The position numbers and the translations under genes were made by a program. The notes under the pieces are model-generated. The model made no database searches and was not told where the DNA came from. It was given only the letters and a program-made list of their open reading frames with translations. 64,000 nucleotides of DNA from JANNSX01 sp046348995 (GTDB lineage Bacteria > Pseudomonadota > Alphaproteobacteria > Rhizobiales > Hyphomicrobiaceae), in the NCBI GenBank assembly GCA_046348995.1, contig JAXMDB010000003.1:1-64000 (forward strand), written 5' to 3'. This document shows positions 54,525 to 63,562 of this stretch, one piece after another (the first letter of the stretch is position 1; each line of letters begins with the position of its first letter).

Positions 54525-56084
54525 TCAGCCCGCCGCGACCGGCAGCGGCACGAACCGCTGCTCCTCGCCGTGCCGGACTAGGGCGAGCGCCCGGCTCTTG
54601 CCGGCCTTCTTCGACTTGCTCAACGCCGCGTCGATGTCGTTGGCGCTGGCGACATCCTGCCCGGCGATCGAGACGATGACGTCGCCCTGCGCGAGACCGG
54701 CCGAGGCCGCCGCGCCGCTGCCGTCGATCTCGGTGATGACGACACCGTGGTCGCCCGCGCCGTCGACCGAGGCCGCGGGCGCGACCGCGATGCCGAGATT
54801 GTCGAGCGTGCTGCTGTTGTCGGTCTGGGGCGCGGCGGGCTCGGCGCTCGCTGTCTTGTCCTTGAGCTCGCCGAGCGAGAGCGCAATCTGACGCTCCTTG
54901 CCGTCACGCACATAGTCGATCTCGACCTTGCTGCCGGGATGCAGCGAGCCGATGCGGCGGGCGAGATCGCGGGCGTCCTCGACCTCCTTGCCATCGACCT
55001 TGACGATGACGTCGCCGGCCTTGAGGCCGACCTTGCTCGCCGGGCTGTCGTCCTCGAGCCGGGCAACCAGCGCGCCCTTGGCGTTCGAGAGGCCGAGGCT
55101 ATCGGCGATGTCGGCCGTCACCGGCTGGATCTCGACGCCGAGCCAGGCGCGATCGACACGGCCGCTCTTCTGCAGCTCGGCGACGACGCTCGAGACCGTC
55201 GGCGAGGGAATGTCGAAGGCGATGCCGACGGAGCCGCCGGACGGCGAGAAGATTGCCGTGTTGACGCCGATGACCTCGCCATCGAGGTTGAACGTCGGGC
55301 CGCCGGAGTTGCCCTTGTTGACCGGCGCATCGATCTGGATGAAGTCGTCGTAGGGGCCCGAGCCGATATCGCGGCCTTCCGCCGAGACGATGCCGGCCGT
55401 CACCGTGCCGCCCAGACCGAACGGATTGCCCATGGCCACGACCCAGTCACCGATCCGCGGCTTGCTCGCAGCGAGACGGACATAGGGCAGGCCGCTGGCA
55501 TCGACCTTGATGAGCGCAAGATCGGTCTTGGAATCGGTACCAATGACCTTGGCATCGAGCGTCCGTCCGTCGTCCGTCACGACCTTCACCTCGACCGCGC
55601 CGTCGACGACGTGGTTGTTCGTCACCGCATAGCCGTCGGCCGAGATGAGGAAGCCGGAGCCCAGCGCCTGCGCGAAGGGTGCGCTCCCCTCGTTGCCCTT
55701 CTTGCCGCCACGATGCTCGAACTTGAAGTTCGGGCCGCCGAACTTCTTGAAGAACTCACCGAAGGGCGAGCCCTCGAAGGGGTTCTGGCCGTTGAACGGA
55801 TCGGTGCCGTTCTCGGACATCGCGACGTTGCCGCCACCCTTCATCTTGACCTGCACCGAGACGACGGCCGGCTTCACGCGGGCGACGAGATCGGCAAAAC
55901 CTGGGGCGCCGGTTTGAGCCGTCGCCACCGTGTCGGCATGGGCGAGACGGGGGGCGTCCGAATGCAGCTGGCCGGCGCCAGCAAGCAGCGCCAGCGCGCT
56001 CGCGCCGATCAGAAGCTTGCGGACGAGCGGAGACCGCGTCCGGACCGCAAAGCTCGGCGGGGCTTGAATGTTTCTCTCTGACAT
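54525..56084 (-). CDS. degP: DegP/HtrA-type periplasmic serine protease, Do family
   Basis: 519 residues: signal sequence (about 1-50), trypsin-like protease domain, two PDZ domains. The catalytic triad reads His158 (TNNHVV), Asp188 (SKTDLAL) and Ser260 (GNSGGP). PDZ1 is AWLGVEIQPVTADIAD... and PDZ2 begins LGIAVAPA. A Gly/Pro/Asn-rich insert precedes the protease domain. It degrades or refolds misfolded envelope proteins. The start at 56084 has AAGGAG upstream. It is 125 bases downstream of the sensor kinase and probably controlled by the paired response regulator. Confidence 0.93.
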   Translation of the reverse strand: MSERNIQAPPSFAVRTRSPLVRKLLIGASALALLAGAGQLHSDAPRLAHADTVATAQTGAPGFADLVARVKPAVVSVQVKMKGGGNVAMSENGTDPFNGQNPFEGSPFGEFFKKFGGPNFKFEHRGGKKGNEGSAPFAQALGSGFLISADGYAVTNNHVVDGAVEVKVVTDDGRTLDAKVIGTDSKTDLALIKVDASGLPYVRLAASKPRIGDWVVAMGNPFGLGGTVTAGIVSAEGRDIGSGPYDDFIQIDAPVNKGNSGGPTFNLDGEVIGVNTAIFSPSGGSVGIAFDIPSPTVSSVVAELQKSGRVDRAWLGVEIQPVTADIADSLGLSNAKGALVARLEDDSPASKVGLKAGDVIVKVDGKEVEDARDLARRIGSLHPGSKVEIDYVRDGKERQIALSLGELKDKTASAEPAAPQTDNSSTLDNLGIAVAPAASVDGAGDHGVVITEIDGSGAAASAGLAQGDVIVSIAGQDVASANDIDAALSKSKKAGKSRALALVRHGEEQRFVPLPVAAG

Positions 56085-56182
56085 CGGGTGATCTCCTTAT
56101 GTTGGGACGGCGCTGCGCCGTCACCTCAAATCCTGATGCTTCCGATATGGGGCACGCCGCATTGCCGGAACGTGGCCGCCGC

Positions 56183-56198
56183 TTTGCAAGTTCGTAAG
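56183..56198. promoter_or_regulatory. Candidate response-regulator box before the protease gene
   Basis: TTTGCAAGTTCGTAAG in the 125-bp gap between kinase and protease genes matches 11 of 16 positions of the better box at 58438, CTTACG-GTTT-CGTAAG. It is degenerate in the left half. It may let the response regulator control the protease independently of the kinase. Confidence 0.4.
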
Positions 56199-56209
56199 GT
56201 GCGCGACGG

Positions 56210-57583
56210 TCAAGCCTCGTGCGTGCTGTTGGGAAACCGGAGCACGACCGACAGCCCGGGCCCGGCGTCACCCAAGACCAGCTTTGCCCCGTGCAACTCG
56301 GCGATGGCGGCGACGAGACTGAGGCCGAGCCCCGCCCCGAGCGTCGTCCGGCTCTCGTCGAGACGCGCAAACGGCTCCAGCACCCGTTGCCGCTCGTGCT
56401 CGGGAATGCCCGCTCCATTGTCCTCGACGCGCGCCTCCAGTCCCTCGGCGGTCGCTTCGAGCGACAGCTCGATGTGCGTGCCGGAGGGGCAGTGGCGCAC
56501 GGCGTTCTCGATCAGATTGGCGAACATCTGCGTCAGCAGCTGCGGATCGCCGAAGATGAGCGCATCGGCCATCGGCGGCAGACACGCGATCGTCTGCCCC
56601 GCCTCCTCGGCGACCGGCTCGTAGACCTCGGCGACATCGGCAATCAGATGCGCGAGCTCGACGGGCGTGAACCGCTTACGCCGCGCGCCGGATTGAATTT
56701 GTCCGATGCGCAGGATCGCCTCGATGATCTCGACGATGCGATCGATATCGCCGATCGCCTCATGCAGCGGCTTTTCCGGCAGCACCGCTTCATCGAGCAT
56801 CCGCTCGAGCTTCTGGCGCACGCGGCCGATCGGCGAGCGCAGCTCGTGCGCAATGGCCGAGGTCGACTGGTTCTTACGCTCGATCAGCAGGGCGAGCCGA
56901 TCGAGTGCTTCGTTCAGCTGCTGCCCGACCTGGTCGAGATCGTCGCCGCGCCCGGTCAAAGGCACGCGGCGATCGAGCTTGCCACGCGAGATCGCCTTGA
57001 GCGTGAGGGCGAAATCGTCGATGCGCGATTGCGCCCGCCGCGCCAACCACAATCCTGAGAGCGCCGCGAGAGTCAGCATGCTCACGAGTCCGGTGCCGAG
57101 ACCGGTGAGGATGGCATCGCGCGTGTCCTCGGCGCCGCGGTCGCTCACGCCGACGAGCAGCTTGCCGCCCTCGAAATCGCTCCACTCGGCGATGAAGCGG
57201 TCGTCGTAGGCCGAGCGTGCCGCCATCTCCGGAATCTGCGACCGCGGGACCTGCCGGCGCCCCTCGAACACGCGGACGCTCGCCGCATTCCCGGCGAGGA
57301 AACGACCGGAGCGATCGACCATGGCGAGGATCGTATCGGAATCGCGAACGGTCGACGCCTCGCTCTGGACGACATTGCGAAGGCTGTCGAAACCGTCACG
57401 CGTGGCGACGACGATGAGCGCGTCGCGCGTCTCGGCGAGCCGGTCGGAGAGATGTTGATCGAGAAATTGCCCGGCCTGCCAATAGACGGCGAGGAAGGCC
57501 AGGATCATCGCGCCCGAGAACAAGGCGACGAACATCGCCGATAGGCGGAACGCCGCATTGCGGGAGAGCTCAGCGAGCGTCAT
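56210..57583 (-). CDS. Sensor histidine kinase of the two-component pair
   Basis: 457 residues: two membrane segments (about 13-34 and 160-180) bracket a periplasmic sensor region of 125 residues; then a HAMP-like stretch, the dimerisation H-box with His246 (TSAIAHELRSPIGRV) and the ATP-binding region with NLIENAVRHCPSG, DNGAGIP and AGLGLSLV. Start at 57583, with its N-terminus overlapping the regulator's stop by 14 bases. Signal unknown; the periplasmic region has no known fold by eye. Activates the downstream regulator. Confidence 0.92.
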   Translation of the reverse strand: MTLAELSRNAAFRLSAMFVALFSGAMILAFLAVYWQAGQFLDQHLSDRLAETRDALIVVATRDGFDSLRNVVQSEASTVRDSDTILAMVDRSGRFLAGNAASVRVFEGRRQVPRSQIPEMAARSAYDDRFIAEWSDFEGGKLLVGVSDRGAEDTRDAILTGLGTGLVSMLTLAALSGLWLARRAQSRIDDFALTLKAISRGKLDRRVPLTGRGDDLDQVGQQLNEALDRLALLIERKNQSTSAIAHELRSPIGRVRQKLERMLDEAVLPEKPLHEAIGDIDRIVEIIEAILRIGQIQSGARRKRFTPVELAHLIADVAEVYEPVAEEAGQTIACLPPMADALIFGDPQLLTQMFANLIENAVRHCPSGTHIELSLEATAEGLEARVEDNGAGIPEHERQRVLEPFARLDESRTTLGAGLGLSLVAAIAELHGAKLVLGDAGPGLSVVLRFPNSTHEA

Positions 57584-58247
57584 CGACCCGGTAGCCCGTG
57601 CCACGAACGGTATGGATCAGCTCGACGTCGTAGGGCCGGTCGACCTTCGCCCGCAAACGGGAGATGTGCGTTTCGACCACCGTCGTCTTCGGATCGAAGT
57701 GAAAATCCCACACGCGCTCGAGCAGCATCGTGCGCGTGACGACCCGGCCGCGATTGCGCATCAGCACCTCGAGCAGCCGGAACTCGCGCGGCTGCAAGTC
57801 GATGGTGTCACCGCGACGCCTCACGGTGCGGGCGATGAGATCCATCTCGAGATCGCCGACCTTGAGAACCGTCTCCTTCTCGCGCAAAGGCGGCCGCCTC
57901 GCGATGGCGTTGACGCGGGCGAGCAGCTCGGAAAAGGCGAAGGGCTTCGAGATATAGTCGTCACCGCCGGCCTCGAGGCCCTCGACGCGATCATCGACGC
58001 CGCCGAGCGCGGTCAGGAAAAGCACCGGGGATCGCACGCCGCCGCTGCGGATGCATTTGACGAGCGACAGCCCGTCGAGACCAGGGAGCATGCGATCGAC
58101 GACGATGACATCGTAGCTCTTGGCGGAGGCCTGTACGACGCCGTCCCGGCCATCGCACAGAGCATCGACCGTATGCCCTTCACGGCGCAGACCATCCGAT
58201 ACGAAAGTGGCCGTGTCCCGATCGTCCTCGATCACGAGTATGTTCAC
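57570..58247 (-). CDS. OmpR/PhoB-family response regulator
   Basis: 225 residues. Receiver domain has Asp51 in YDVIVVDRMLPG, with Lys in ISKPF and Thr in FLTAL, followed by a winged-helix output domain ending VIHTVRGTGYRVDD. Forms a transcription pair with the kinase and likely senses envelope state. Its own promoter lies in the divergent region facing the DUF1344 gene, which holds two boxes of the form CTTACG-GTTT-CGTAAG, so autoregulation is likely. Confidence 0.94.
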   Translation of the reverse strand: MNILVIEDDRDTATFVSDGLRREGHTVDALCDGRDGVVQASAKSYDVIVVDRMLPGLDGLSLVKCIRSGGVRSPVLFLTALGGVDDRVEGLEAGGDDYISKPFAFSELLARVNAIARRPPLREKETVLKVGDLEMDLIARTVRRRGDTIDLQPREFRLLEVLMRNRGRVVTRTMLLERVWDFHFDPKTTVVETHISRLRAKVDRPYDVELIHTVRGTGYRVDDAR

Positions 58248-58437
58248 GGCACCACCTCATCACGGGCCGAAGGGGTGCCCGGACGATCTGGCTCGAGATC
58301 GCCCGGGCCGGCAGGGCAGGGGCTTGCTTGGGGGTTCGGCCGCCCTACCTTTGGATGCGCGGCGGGGATCAACGAGGGTCGGGTCATCCGCGCAATCGCA
58401 ATGTAGCCGACCGAGATTGCCGACGGATTGCCAGAGC

Positions 58438-58497
58438 CTTACGGTTTCGTAAGCTCGGCCGAATTCGCGAAATCTTGGCATTTTACGAAACTGTAAG
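58438..58497. promoter_or_regulatory. Two inverted-repeat boxes between the regulator and DUF1344 genes
   Basis: CTTACG-GTTT-CGTAAG (58438-58453) is a perfect 6-4-6 inverted repeat. TTTACG-AAAC-TGTAAG (58482-58497), read as its complement, matches the first at 14 of 16 positions. They are 44 bases apart, centre to centre, in the divergent promoter region of the response regulator and the DUF1344 gene. Confidence 0.65.
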
Positions 58498-58585
58498 CTG
58501 GCCGCGATATCCGCGAAAACATCCTGCGCCATCTTGGTTGGCACGGGCGGTGAGCAACCGCTCCAGTCCAAAGATGGAGATCAAG

Positions 58586-58846
58586 ATGTCCTTCAAACGT
58601 ATCATTCCGGCCGCCGTCGCCCTCTCGATGCTCGCCGGCACCACCGCTTTCGCCGCCGCCCAGACCGCCACGGGCGTGATCAAGTCGATCGACGCCAAGC
58701 AGGCCACGATCACGCTGGCCGACGGCCAGATCTATCAGCTGCCGAAGAACTTCGACGCCAAGTCGCTGAAGAAGGGCGAGAAGGTCTCCGTCACCTTTGA
58801 CAAGACCGACGGCAAGATGGTCGCCTCGCAAGTGAAGCCCATGTAG
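58586..58846 (+). CDS. Small secreted DUF1344-family protein
   Basis: 86 residues: signal peptide MSFKRIIPAAVALSMLAGTTAFAAAQ and a small beta domain with GVIKSIDAKQATITLADGQIYQLPKNFDAKSLKKGEKVSVTFDKTDG. This pattern is DUF1344, common in Hyphomicrobiales; function unknown. The start at 58586 has GGAG six bases before. It faces the response regulator across shared boxes, which suggests co-regulation. Confidence 0.88.
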   Translation: MSFKRIIPAAVALSMLAGTTAFAAAQTATGVIKSIDAKQATITLADGQIYQLPKNFDAKSLKKGEKVSVTFDKTDGKMVASQVKPM

Positions 58847-58893
58847 CTCGCATCGAGATCGCAGGCCCTGGACAGCCGGGGCCGCGATCCAAT

Positions 58894-58916
58894 GCGGGCC
58901 GTGTGATACGGCCCGC
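58894..58916 (+). terminator. Hairpin after the DUF1344 gene
   Basis: GCGGGCCGT (58894-58902) and ACGGCCCGC (58908-58916) enclose GTGAT. There is no T run, so it may be a weak terminator or RNA-end stabiliser. Confidence 0.45.
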
Positions 58917-58953
58917 GCCGCGCGCCAAGCCCCCTCAACCAGGACCTCCCCCC

Positions 58954-59259
58954 ATGTCACATCTGAAAACGACGTTCCTCACGCTCGCCACCGTCTGCGC
59001 GCTCGCGACGACGGCGGCGTCGGCTGCAACCGTGTCCGGCCATGTGCGCCGGGTGAGCGCGACGGCGTCGACACTCTGGATCGGCCACCACCGCTATCAC
59101 GTGGCGAAGAGCCTGCCGCTCAACAAGCTGCACCAGGGCGAGCGCGTGCAGCTGACCTATCACATCCGGCACGGCCAGCGTTGGGCCACGGCGTTCAAGC
59201 CGATCGCCGGCAAGGTCGCGACCATGCACACGATGCACGCCAAGAAGAAGAGCACCTGA
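58954..59259 (+). CDS. Small secreted His-rich protein, DUF1344-like paralogue
   Basis: 101 residues: signal peptide MSHLKTTFLTLATVCALATTAASA, then a domain with VSGHVRRVSATASTLWIGHHRYHVAKSLPLNKLHQGERVQLTYHIRHGQRW, whose spacing follows the preceding DUF1344 protein (V-x-G-x-V-x-x-I, L-x-x-G-x-x-V). It differs in being rich in His and Arg, which may give metal or heparin-like binding. It follows the first gene after 107 bases, so the two are tandem paralogues, perhaps in one transcript. Confidence 0.75.
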   Translation: MSHLKTTFLTLATVCALATTAASAATVSGHVRRVSATASTLWIGHHRYHVAKSLPLNKLHQGERVQLTYHIRHGQRWATAFKPIAGKVATMHTMHAKKKST

Positions 59260-59382
59260 ACCCTCTCGGGTGCCTTCGGCGAGGAGCGTCGTCCCGTCAG
59301 GGGCGGCGCTCTTCTGCTTTGGAGCACGCTCAGGCGTAGTGGACACCGGTTCGCCTCAAGAACGTGCTCAAAACCAATAGCC

Positions 59383-59423
59383 TAGATCGGGTTCTCGATT
59401 CCATTTGAACTGAACCCGATCTA
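59383..59423. repeat. Inverted repeat containing the stop codon of the ParA gene
   Basis: TAGATCGGGTTC (59383-59394) and its exact complement GAACCCGATCTA (59412-59423) flank a 17-base loop. The CTA at 59421-59423 is the complement of the ParA gene's TAG stop. It is likely a terminator-type structure or part of a dispersed repeat. Confidence 0.6.
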
Positions 59424-60506
59424 AGGCCGCGGCTTGGGAGTGGGCCTCGGCATCTGCGCGACCTGGGGCGTCTGCGGCGGCGCGGGCGTCGCGCGGCGCA
59501 CCGCCGGCTGGACGGCAACCGGCTGCCCTGCGGCGGGGGCCGGTGGGGCGGGCGCCGCCGCGACGGGCCGCATCGGTGCAGGTGCGGGCGCCTGCGCCGC
59601 GGGTCTGACCGCCTGAGGGGCGCGCTCGGGCCGGGCGGCCGATGGCGCCTCCTGCGGTTTCAGCAGCGGCGCACCGGCCAGTCTGTCCAGCACCTCCTGC
59701 GCCAGCGACCGCATGCATTGCCCGGCGTCGCCGGGATACTTCGCCATGTAGGTCCGCGTGCCGGCATCGTAATCGGCCGCGCGCTGGATGTAGGCGCGCC
59801 GCGGTATGGCGGTCGCAAAGCAACGGTTCTCCGCGTCCTCGGCGATCCGCCGGTGCCACACTTCCTCGCTGGCGATGCGGCCGTCCTTCAGGTTGATAAC
59901 CACGCCGATCATGTCGGCGAATCCCTGATCGGCCTGTGTCTGGCGGAACCGTTTCAGCACCGAGAAGCCGCGCACGGCCAGATAGTCGGGCTTCAACGGC
60001 GGCATCAGATAGTCGACCTCCCGCAACCAGCTCTCCGTCAGCACCGAAAGCCCCGGCGGACAGTCGATCAGCACGATGTCGTAGAGACGCTTCGCCTCCG
60101 AGAGCAGCGCGCGCACCGACGCCCTGAGCTCTCGCTCGCGCTTTTCCGAGGAGACCATGCGCTCGAACAGCGTCAGCTCCATGTGGCAGGGGATGAGATG
60201 CACCGAGCGCGCCTCCTCGACGTCGGAGACGCCGGTGACGACGTACTCGTGCCAGCTCGCCTTGGCGGGTCCATGCTCGGGCAGAACGGTGGCGATCAGA
60301 TAGTCGACGAGCGTGCGCCCCTGCCGCTCGGTCTCCTCCCAGCGGTCGGTTGCCATCAGCATGGTGGAGATCGAGGTCTGTGAATCGGAATCGATGACGA
60401 GCACGTTCTTTCGGTGGAAGGCGGAAAGCGTCTCCGCCAGCGCCATGACGACGGTCGACTTGCCGACGCCGCCCTTGGTGTTCATCACCGCGATCGAATG
60501 ACCCAT
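59421..60506 (-). CDS. ParA-type ATPase
   Basis: 361 residues. The deviant Walker A KGGVGKST (11-18) and switch DSDSQTSI and IVLIDCPPGLSV fit the ParA/MinD/Soj group. A Pro/Ala/Gln-rich tail of about 75 residues ends the protein and is probably disordered. No ParB or DNA site lies nearby, so cargo may be protein clusters or polar structures rather than plasmid DNA. It is divergent from a class A penicillin-binding protein gene. Confidence 0.88.
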   Translation of the reverse strand: MGHSIAVMNTKGGVGKSTVVMALAETLSAFHRKNVLVIDSDSQTSISTMLMATDRWEETERQGRTLVDYLIATVLPEHGPAKASWHEYVVTGVSDVEEARSVHLIPCHMELTLFERMVSSEKRERELRASVRALLSEAKRLYDIVLIDCPPGLSVLTESWLREVDYLMPPLKPDYLAVRGFSVLKRFRQTQADQGFADMIGVVINLKDGRIASEEVWHRRIAEDAENRCFATAIPRRAYIQRAADYDAGTRTYMAKYPGDAGQCMRSLAQEVLDRLAGAPLLKPQEAPSAARPERAPQAVRPAAQAPAPAPMRPVAAAPAPPAPAAGQPVAVQPAVRRATPAPPQTPQVAQMPRPTPKPRP

Positions 60507-61098
60507 GACTGTCCCCGCATGCTCCCCGTCGCCCGGCTGCTGGGCGCCGGGGACCTTCTGCAGTTTCTAGCACGGCCGTGGTGACAGTGTGACCAGGTTG
60601 CCGCCGACCCTCATTAGGTGACGAGGTGGATTTCAAGTCGCTGATATCATTTGCTAATTTCTCACGCGGACTGCAGCCGAACCAGCATCGTCACGACAGT
60701 GTCGCCGATGTTAACTTATATTAACAAGACCCGCGATAATTTGTGTTTGCTGTAGTCGTTTATTGCGCGTATTGTTCTGAGGTCAGTCTTGGAATTGTCG
60801 AGCTTACCAATGACGACCAGTTTTGTATTGGCTGCGGCTGCGTCGCTGATCGCCCCTTGCATCGGGGTCGGAGCATTTCTGCTCTACCACCTGTATTGAG
60901 CCCGACGGCAGCGACCGCACGAGGAACATGTCGAGCCTGATGGCGCGGCCGCTTGCGGCGGCTCCCGAACGCGCGCCCGATCTCGTCCCCAATCCCGCGA
61001 TCAATTCGCCATAAACGCCACTTAGTGAGGACGCCTGCAAGTGGGGGCCCTCTCGAGACGGCCCGTGATCCCGTGTCTCGTCTCACCTCGAGTGGCGC
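60507..61098. promoter_or_regulatory. Divergent region of ParA and penicillin-binding-protein genes
   Basis: 592 bp with no confirmed gene. It contains an AT-rich island with the perfect inverted repeat TGTTAA-CTTATA-TTAACA (60709-60726), unusual against the GC-rich background and a good operator or promoter candidate. A 29-codon open frame at 60810 is described separately. Confidence 0.45.
60810..60899 (+). CDS. Possible 29-residue membrane microprotein
   Basis: ATG at 60810, TGA at 60897-60899. The product is MTTSFVLAAAASLIAPCIGV followed by GAFLLYHLY, almost wholly hydrophobic, enough for one membrane segment. No strong ribosome site is visible. It lies 84 bases after the TGTTAA palindrome. 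Without comparison its reality is uncertain. Confidence 0.3.
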   Translation: MTTSFVLAAAASLIAPCIGVGAFLLYHLY

Positions 61099-63507
61099 AT
61101 GCTGTTCCTGTTCCGGCTCGTGTCGATGATCGCCGAGACCGTGCTCGCCGTACCGGTGCGAGCGGTGCACGCGATCGCGAGCTTGCTGTTTTTCAATCCG
61201 AGCCTCGGCCGCTTCCGTTATGTCGTCGCCGCGGCGACGGGCTACCTCGTCTTCGCCGTGCTGCTCGTCTACGTCTTCGCGCCTCTGCGCGGATTGACGG
61301 GGCAGTATTGGCTCGCCGACAAGCTCAGCTACGACAGCGAGCGCTGGCTCGCCACCGCCATCTACGATACCGACGGCAGCTTCGTCGGCACCTTCGACCC
61401 GCTTCTCGATTCCAAGCGCGACCTCAACACGAGCGACCAGCCGATCGAGCTCGCCGATTCGGGCTACGTCGCCAACCCGGACCACAAATCGATCCCGGTC
61501 GAGGAGGCGCCCGACTTCTACTGGCGCTGCCTCGTCTATCACGAGGATCGCAACATCGGCAGCTGGCTCAATCCGTTCGGCATCGATCTCGTCGGCGTGC
61601 TCAAGATTCCCTACTCGACGGTGACGCGGTCGCTGTCGGGCGGCGGCTTCCACATCGGCGTCGGCGGCTCGACGCTGCCGATGCAGCTCGCCCGCGTGAT
61701 CTACAAGACCCCGCCGTCGAACGCGGAAGGCGTCGCAACCAAGCTCGGGCGTAAATTCTCGGAATGGTGGGATGCCCCCGTCATCTATTGGGCGCTCACC
61801 AAGGGCGGCGACAACGAGCCCTTGAAGCAGTGGGCGTCGAACCACCTCTGGCTGGCACAGCGCACCGGCGGCTCGCCGCTGCACGGCGTCGAGATGACGA
61901 GCCGCATCGTCTTCGGCAAGCCCGCAAAGGATCTGTCCGTCGCCGAGCAATTCGTGCTCGCGTCCGCCGTCAACAAGCCGATTATCCTGATGCCGGGCAC
62001 GGAAAAGCTCAACGAGGTCAGGCTCGATCGCTGGCGCTACATCGTCGACGTCCGCGCCCGCAAATGCGCGAGCGAGCTGCTGCCTGCCGACGAGCAGAAG
62101 GCGGTATGGTTCGAGCTGACGCAGATCGCCAACGGCCCGCCCGATCCGCAGGTAAAGCCGAAGCTGCAGGAGGCGCTCGACGAGCTGGCGCCCGAGAAAT
62201 CCAAGGCCGCCCAGGCCAATCCGGTGCTCCGCGCCAATCTACTGCTGCCAGCCGGCCTGATCGGTGCACGCGAGCAGATGAAGAACGAGTTCGGCTTCGG
62301 CTGGCGGGAATATGTGCGCGGCGTCACGCTGACCTTCGACGTGCTCGAGAACCGCCGCTTCCGCGAGAGTGTCAGGACGGAGCTCGCCGCCCTGCAAACG
62401 CAATACCAGGCGCAGATCGATCCCGCTTACACGCTCGACATCGCGACGGCCGGTGCGACGGACGGCAAGACCGTGCCCAACGTGATCATCGCCGCGGCCA
62501 ACGCCAAAGGCGAGATCGTGCGCTATTTCGAGGCGCAGGACACCGCCGCCTATTTCGGCTCGGCCGGCGCGCACGATCCGGCGAACGGCCATTACGATCC
62601 GGCGAAGGAGAGCCGCGCCATCGCCTCCGTCGGCAAGATGATCGCCGCCGTCGCTATCGCCAATCACGGCCGCGACACGCCGGAGAGCTTGTACGCCGAT
62701 CCGGAGGCGCCCTCGGCCGGTCTCGAAACCTGCCGTCACGACGGCCACGTCACGCGCGGCCGCAAGGCGCTCGTCGCTTTCGCCTGCTCGTTGAACAAAC
62801 CCATCGAGTGGCGTGCCGCGCAGATCGGACAAGAGCGGTTTAAGCATCTGATCGACGGTTTCGGCTTCGTCATGCCGCCGGCCGACGCGAACGGCGAGGG
62901 CACCCCGCCGTCGACCGCCGCCGTCCGCGGTCTCGTCGCCGGCAGCCCGCGGCGCGCGCATCTGATGGCCTCCGTCGTGCTCGCCGCGCTGACGGGACGC
63001 GGCGGCCTGCCGGTCAAGCAGCCGACGCTCGTCAAGAAATTCGCCTTCGACCGGGCGCTGCTGTCCTCGCCGATCGTCAACGACGAGGGCTCGACAGACG
63101 ACATCGTGCCCAACACGCTGATCGATCCGAAGGCGCACGCGCTCATCCGCACGCTGCTGTCGGCGCCGCTCTGCTACGAGGCGGGCAAGCAGCGGATCGG
63201 CACCTTGAAGAGCATCTCGGACTGGTGTGCGGGCCGCCGGAGCGACGTGAAGCTGCACTTCGCCAAGACCGGCACACAGGTGACGCTCGACCCGGATGCG
63301 ACGGTCGACACTTGGACGGCCGGCGGCATCCAGTTCACGAACGGTGCGGCCTATTCCTACGTCGTCGTCGTCGGCACCGGCAACGCCAACAAGCCCTGGG
63401 CCCGCGCGCTCCACGCCGCCCAAATCGCCGCGCCGCTCGTCAAGATCCTACTCGAGGACCTGGAGAAGGACGCGAAGAAGGGGCCGGTGGTGGCGGCGAA
63501 GGAGTAG
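61099..63507 (+). CDS. Divergent class A penicillin-binding protein
   Basis: 802 residues. N-terminal membrane segment about 42-62. The glycosyltransferase half has EDR (Glu149, Asp150), GGSTLPMQLA (189-198) and RKFSEWW (219-225); the usual Phe and His after the ED are absent. The transpeptidase half has Ser510-Val-Gly-Lys513, SLN (564-566) and KTG (723-725), so all three active-site motifs survive. The unusual N-terminal half may mean a special role, for example at the pole or in sporulation-like or division-linked growth. It is divergent from the ParA gene. Confidence 0.85.
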   Translation: MLFLFRLVSMIAETVLAVPVRAVHAIASLLFFNPSLGRFRYVVAAATGYLVFAVLLVYVFAPLRGLTGQYWLADKLSYDSERWLATAIYDTDGSFVGTFDPLLDSKRDLNTSDQPIELADSGYVANPDHKSIPVEEAPDFYWRCLVYHEDRNIGSWLNPFGIDLVGVLKIPYSTVTRSLSGGGFHIGVGGSTLPMQLARVIYKTPPSNAEGVATKLGRKFSEWWDAPVIYWALTKGGDNEPLKQWASNHLWLAQRTGGSPLHGVEMTSRIVFGKPAKDLSVAEQFVLASAVNKPIILMPGTEKLNEVRLDRWRYIVDVRARKCASELLPADEQKAVWFELTQIANGPPDPQVKPKLQEALDELAPEKSKAAQANPVLRANLLLPAGLIGAREQMKNEFGFGWREYVRGVTLTFDVLENRRFRESVRTELAALQTQYQAQIDPAYTLDIATAGATDGKTVPNVIIAAANAKGEIVRYFEAQDTAAYFGSAGAHDPANGHYDPAKESRAIASVGKMIAAVAIANHGRDTPESLYADPEAPSAGLETCRHDGHVTRGRKALVAFACSLNKPIEWRAAQIGQERFKHLIDGFGFVMPPADANGEGTPPSTAAVRGLVAGSPRRAHLMASVVLAALTGRGGLPVKQPTLVKKFAFDRALLSSPIVNDEGSTDDIVPNTLIDPKAHALIRTLLSAPLCYEAGKQRIGTLKSISDWCAGRRSDVKLHFAKTGTQVTLDPDATVDTWTAGGIQFTNGAAYSYVVVVGTGNANKPWARALHAAQIAAPLVKILLEDLEKDAKKGPVVAAKE

Positions 63508-63562
63508 GGCTGTCCGGAGTCGTCGCTGGCCGCGTGAGCGACGTTCGCGATCTGCGACTGAG

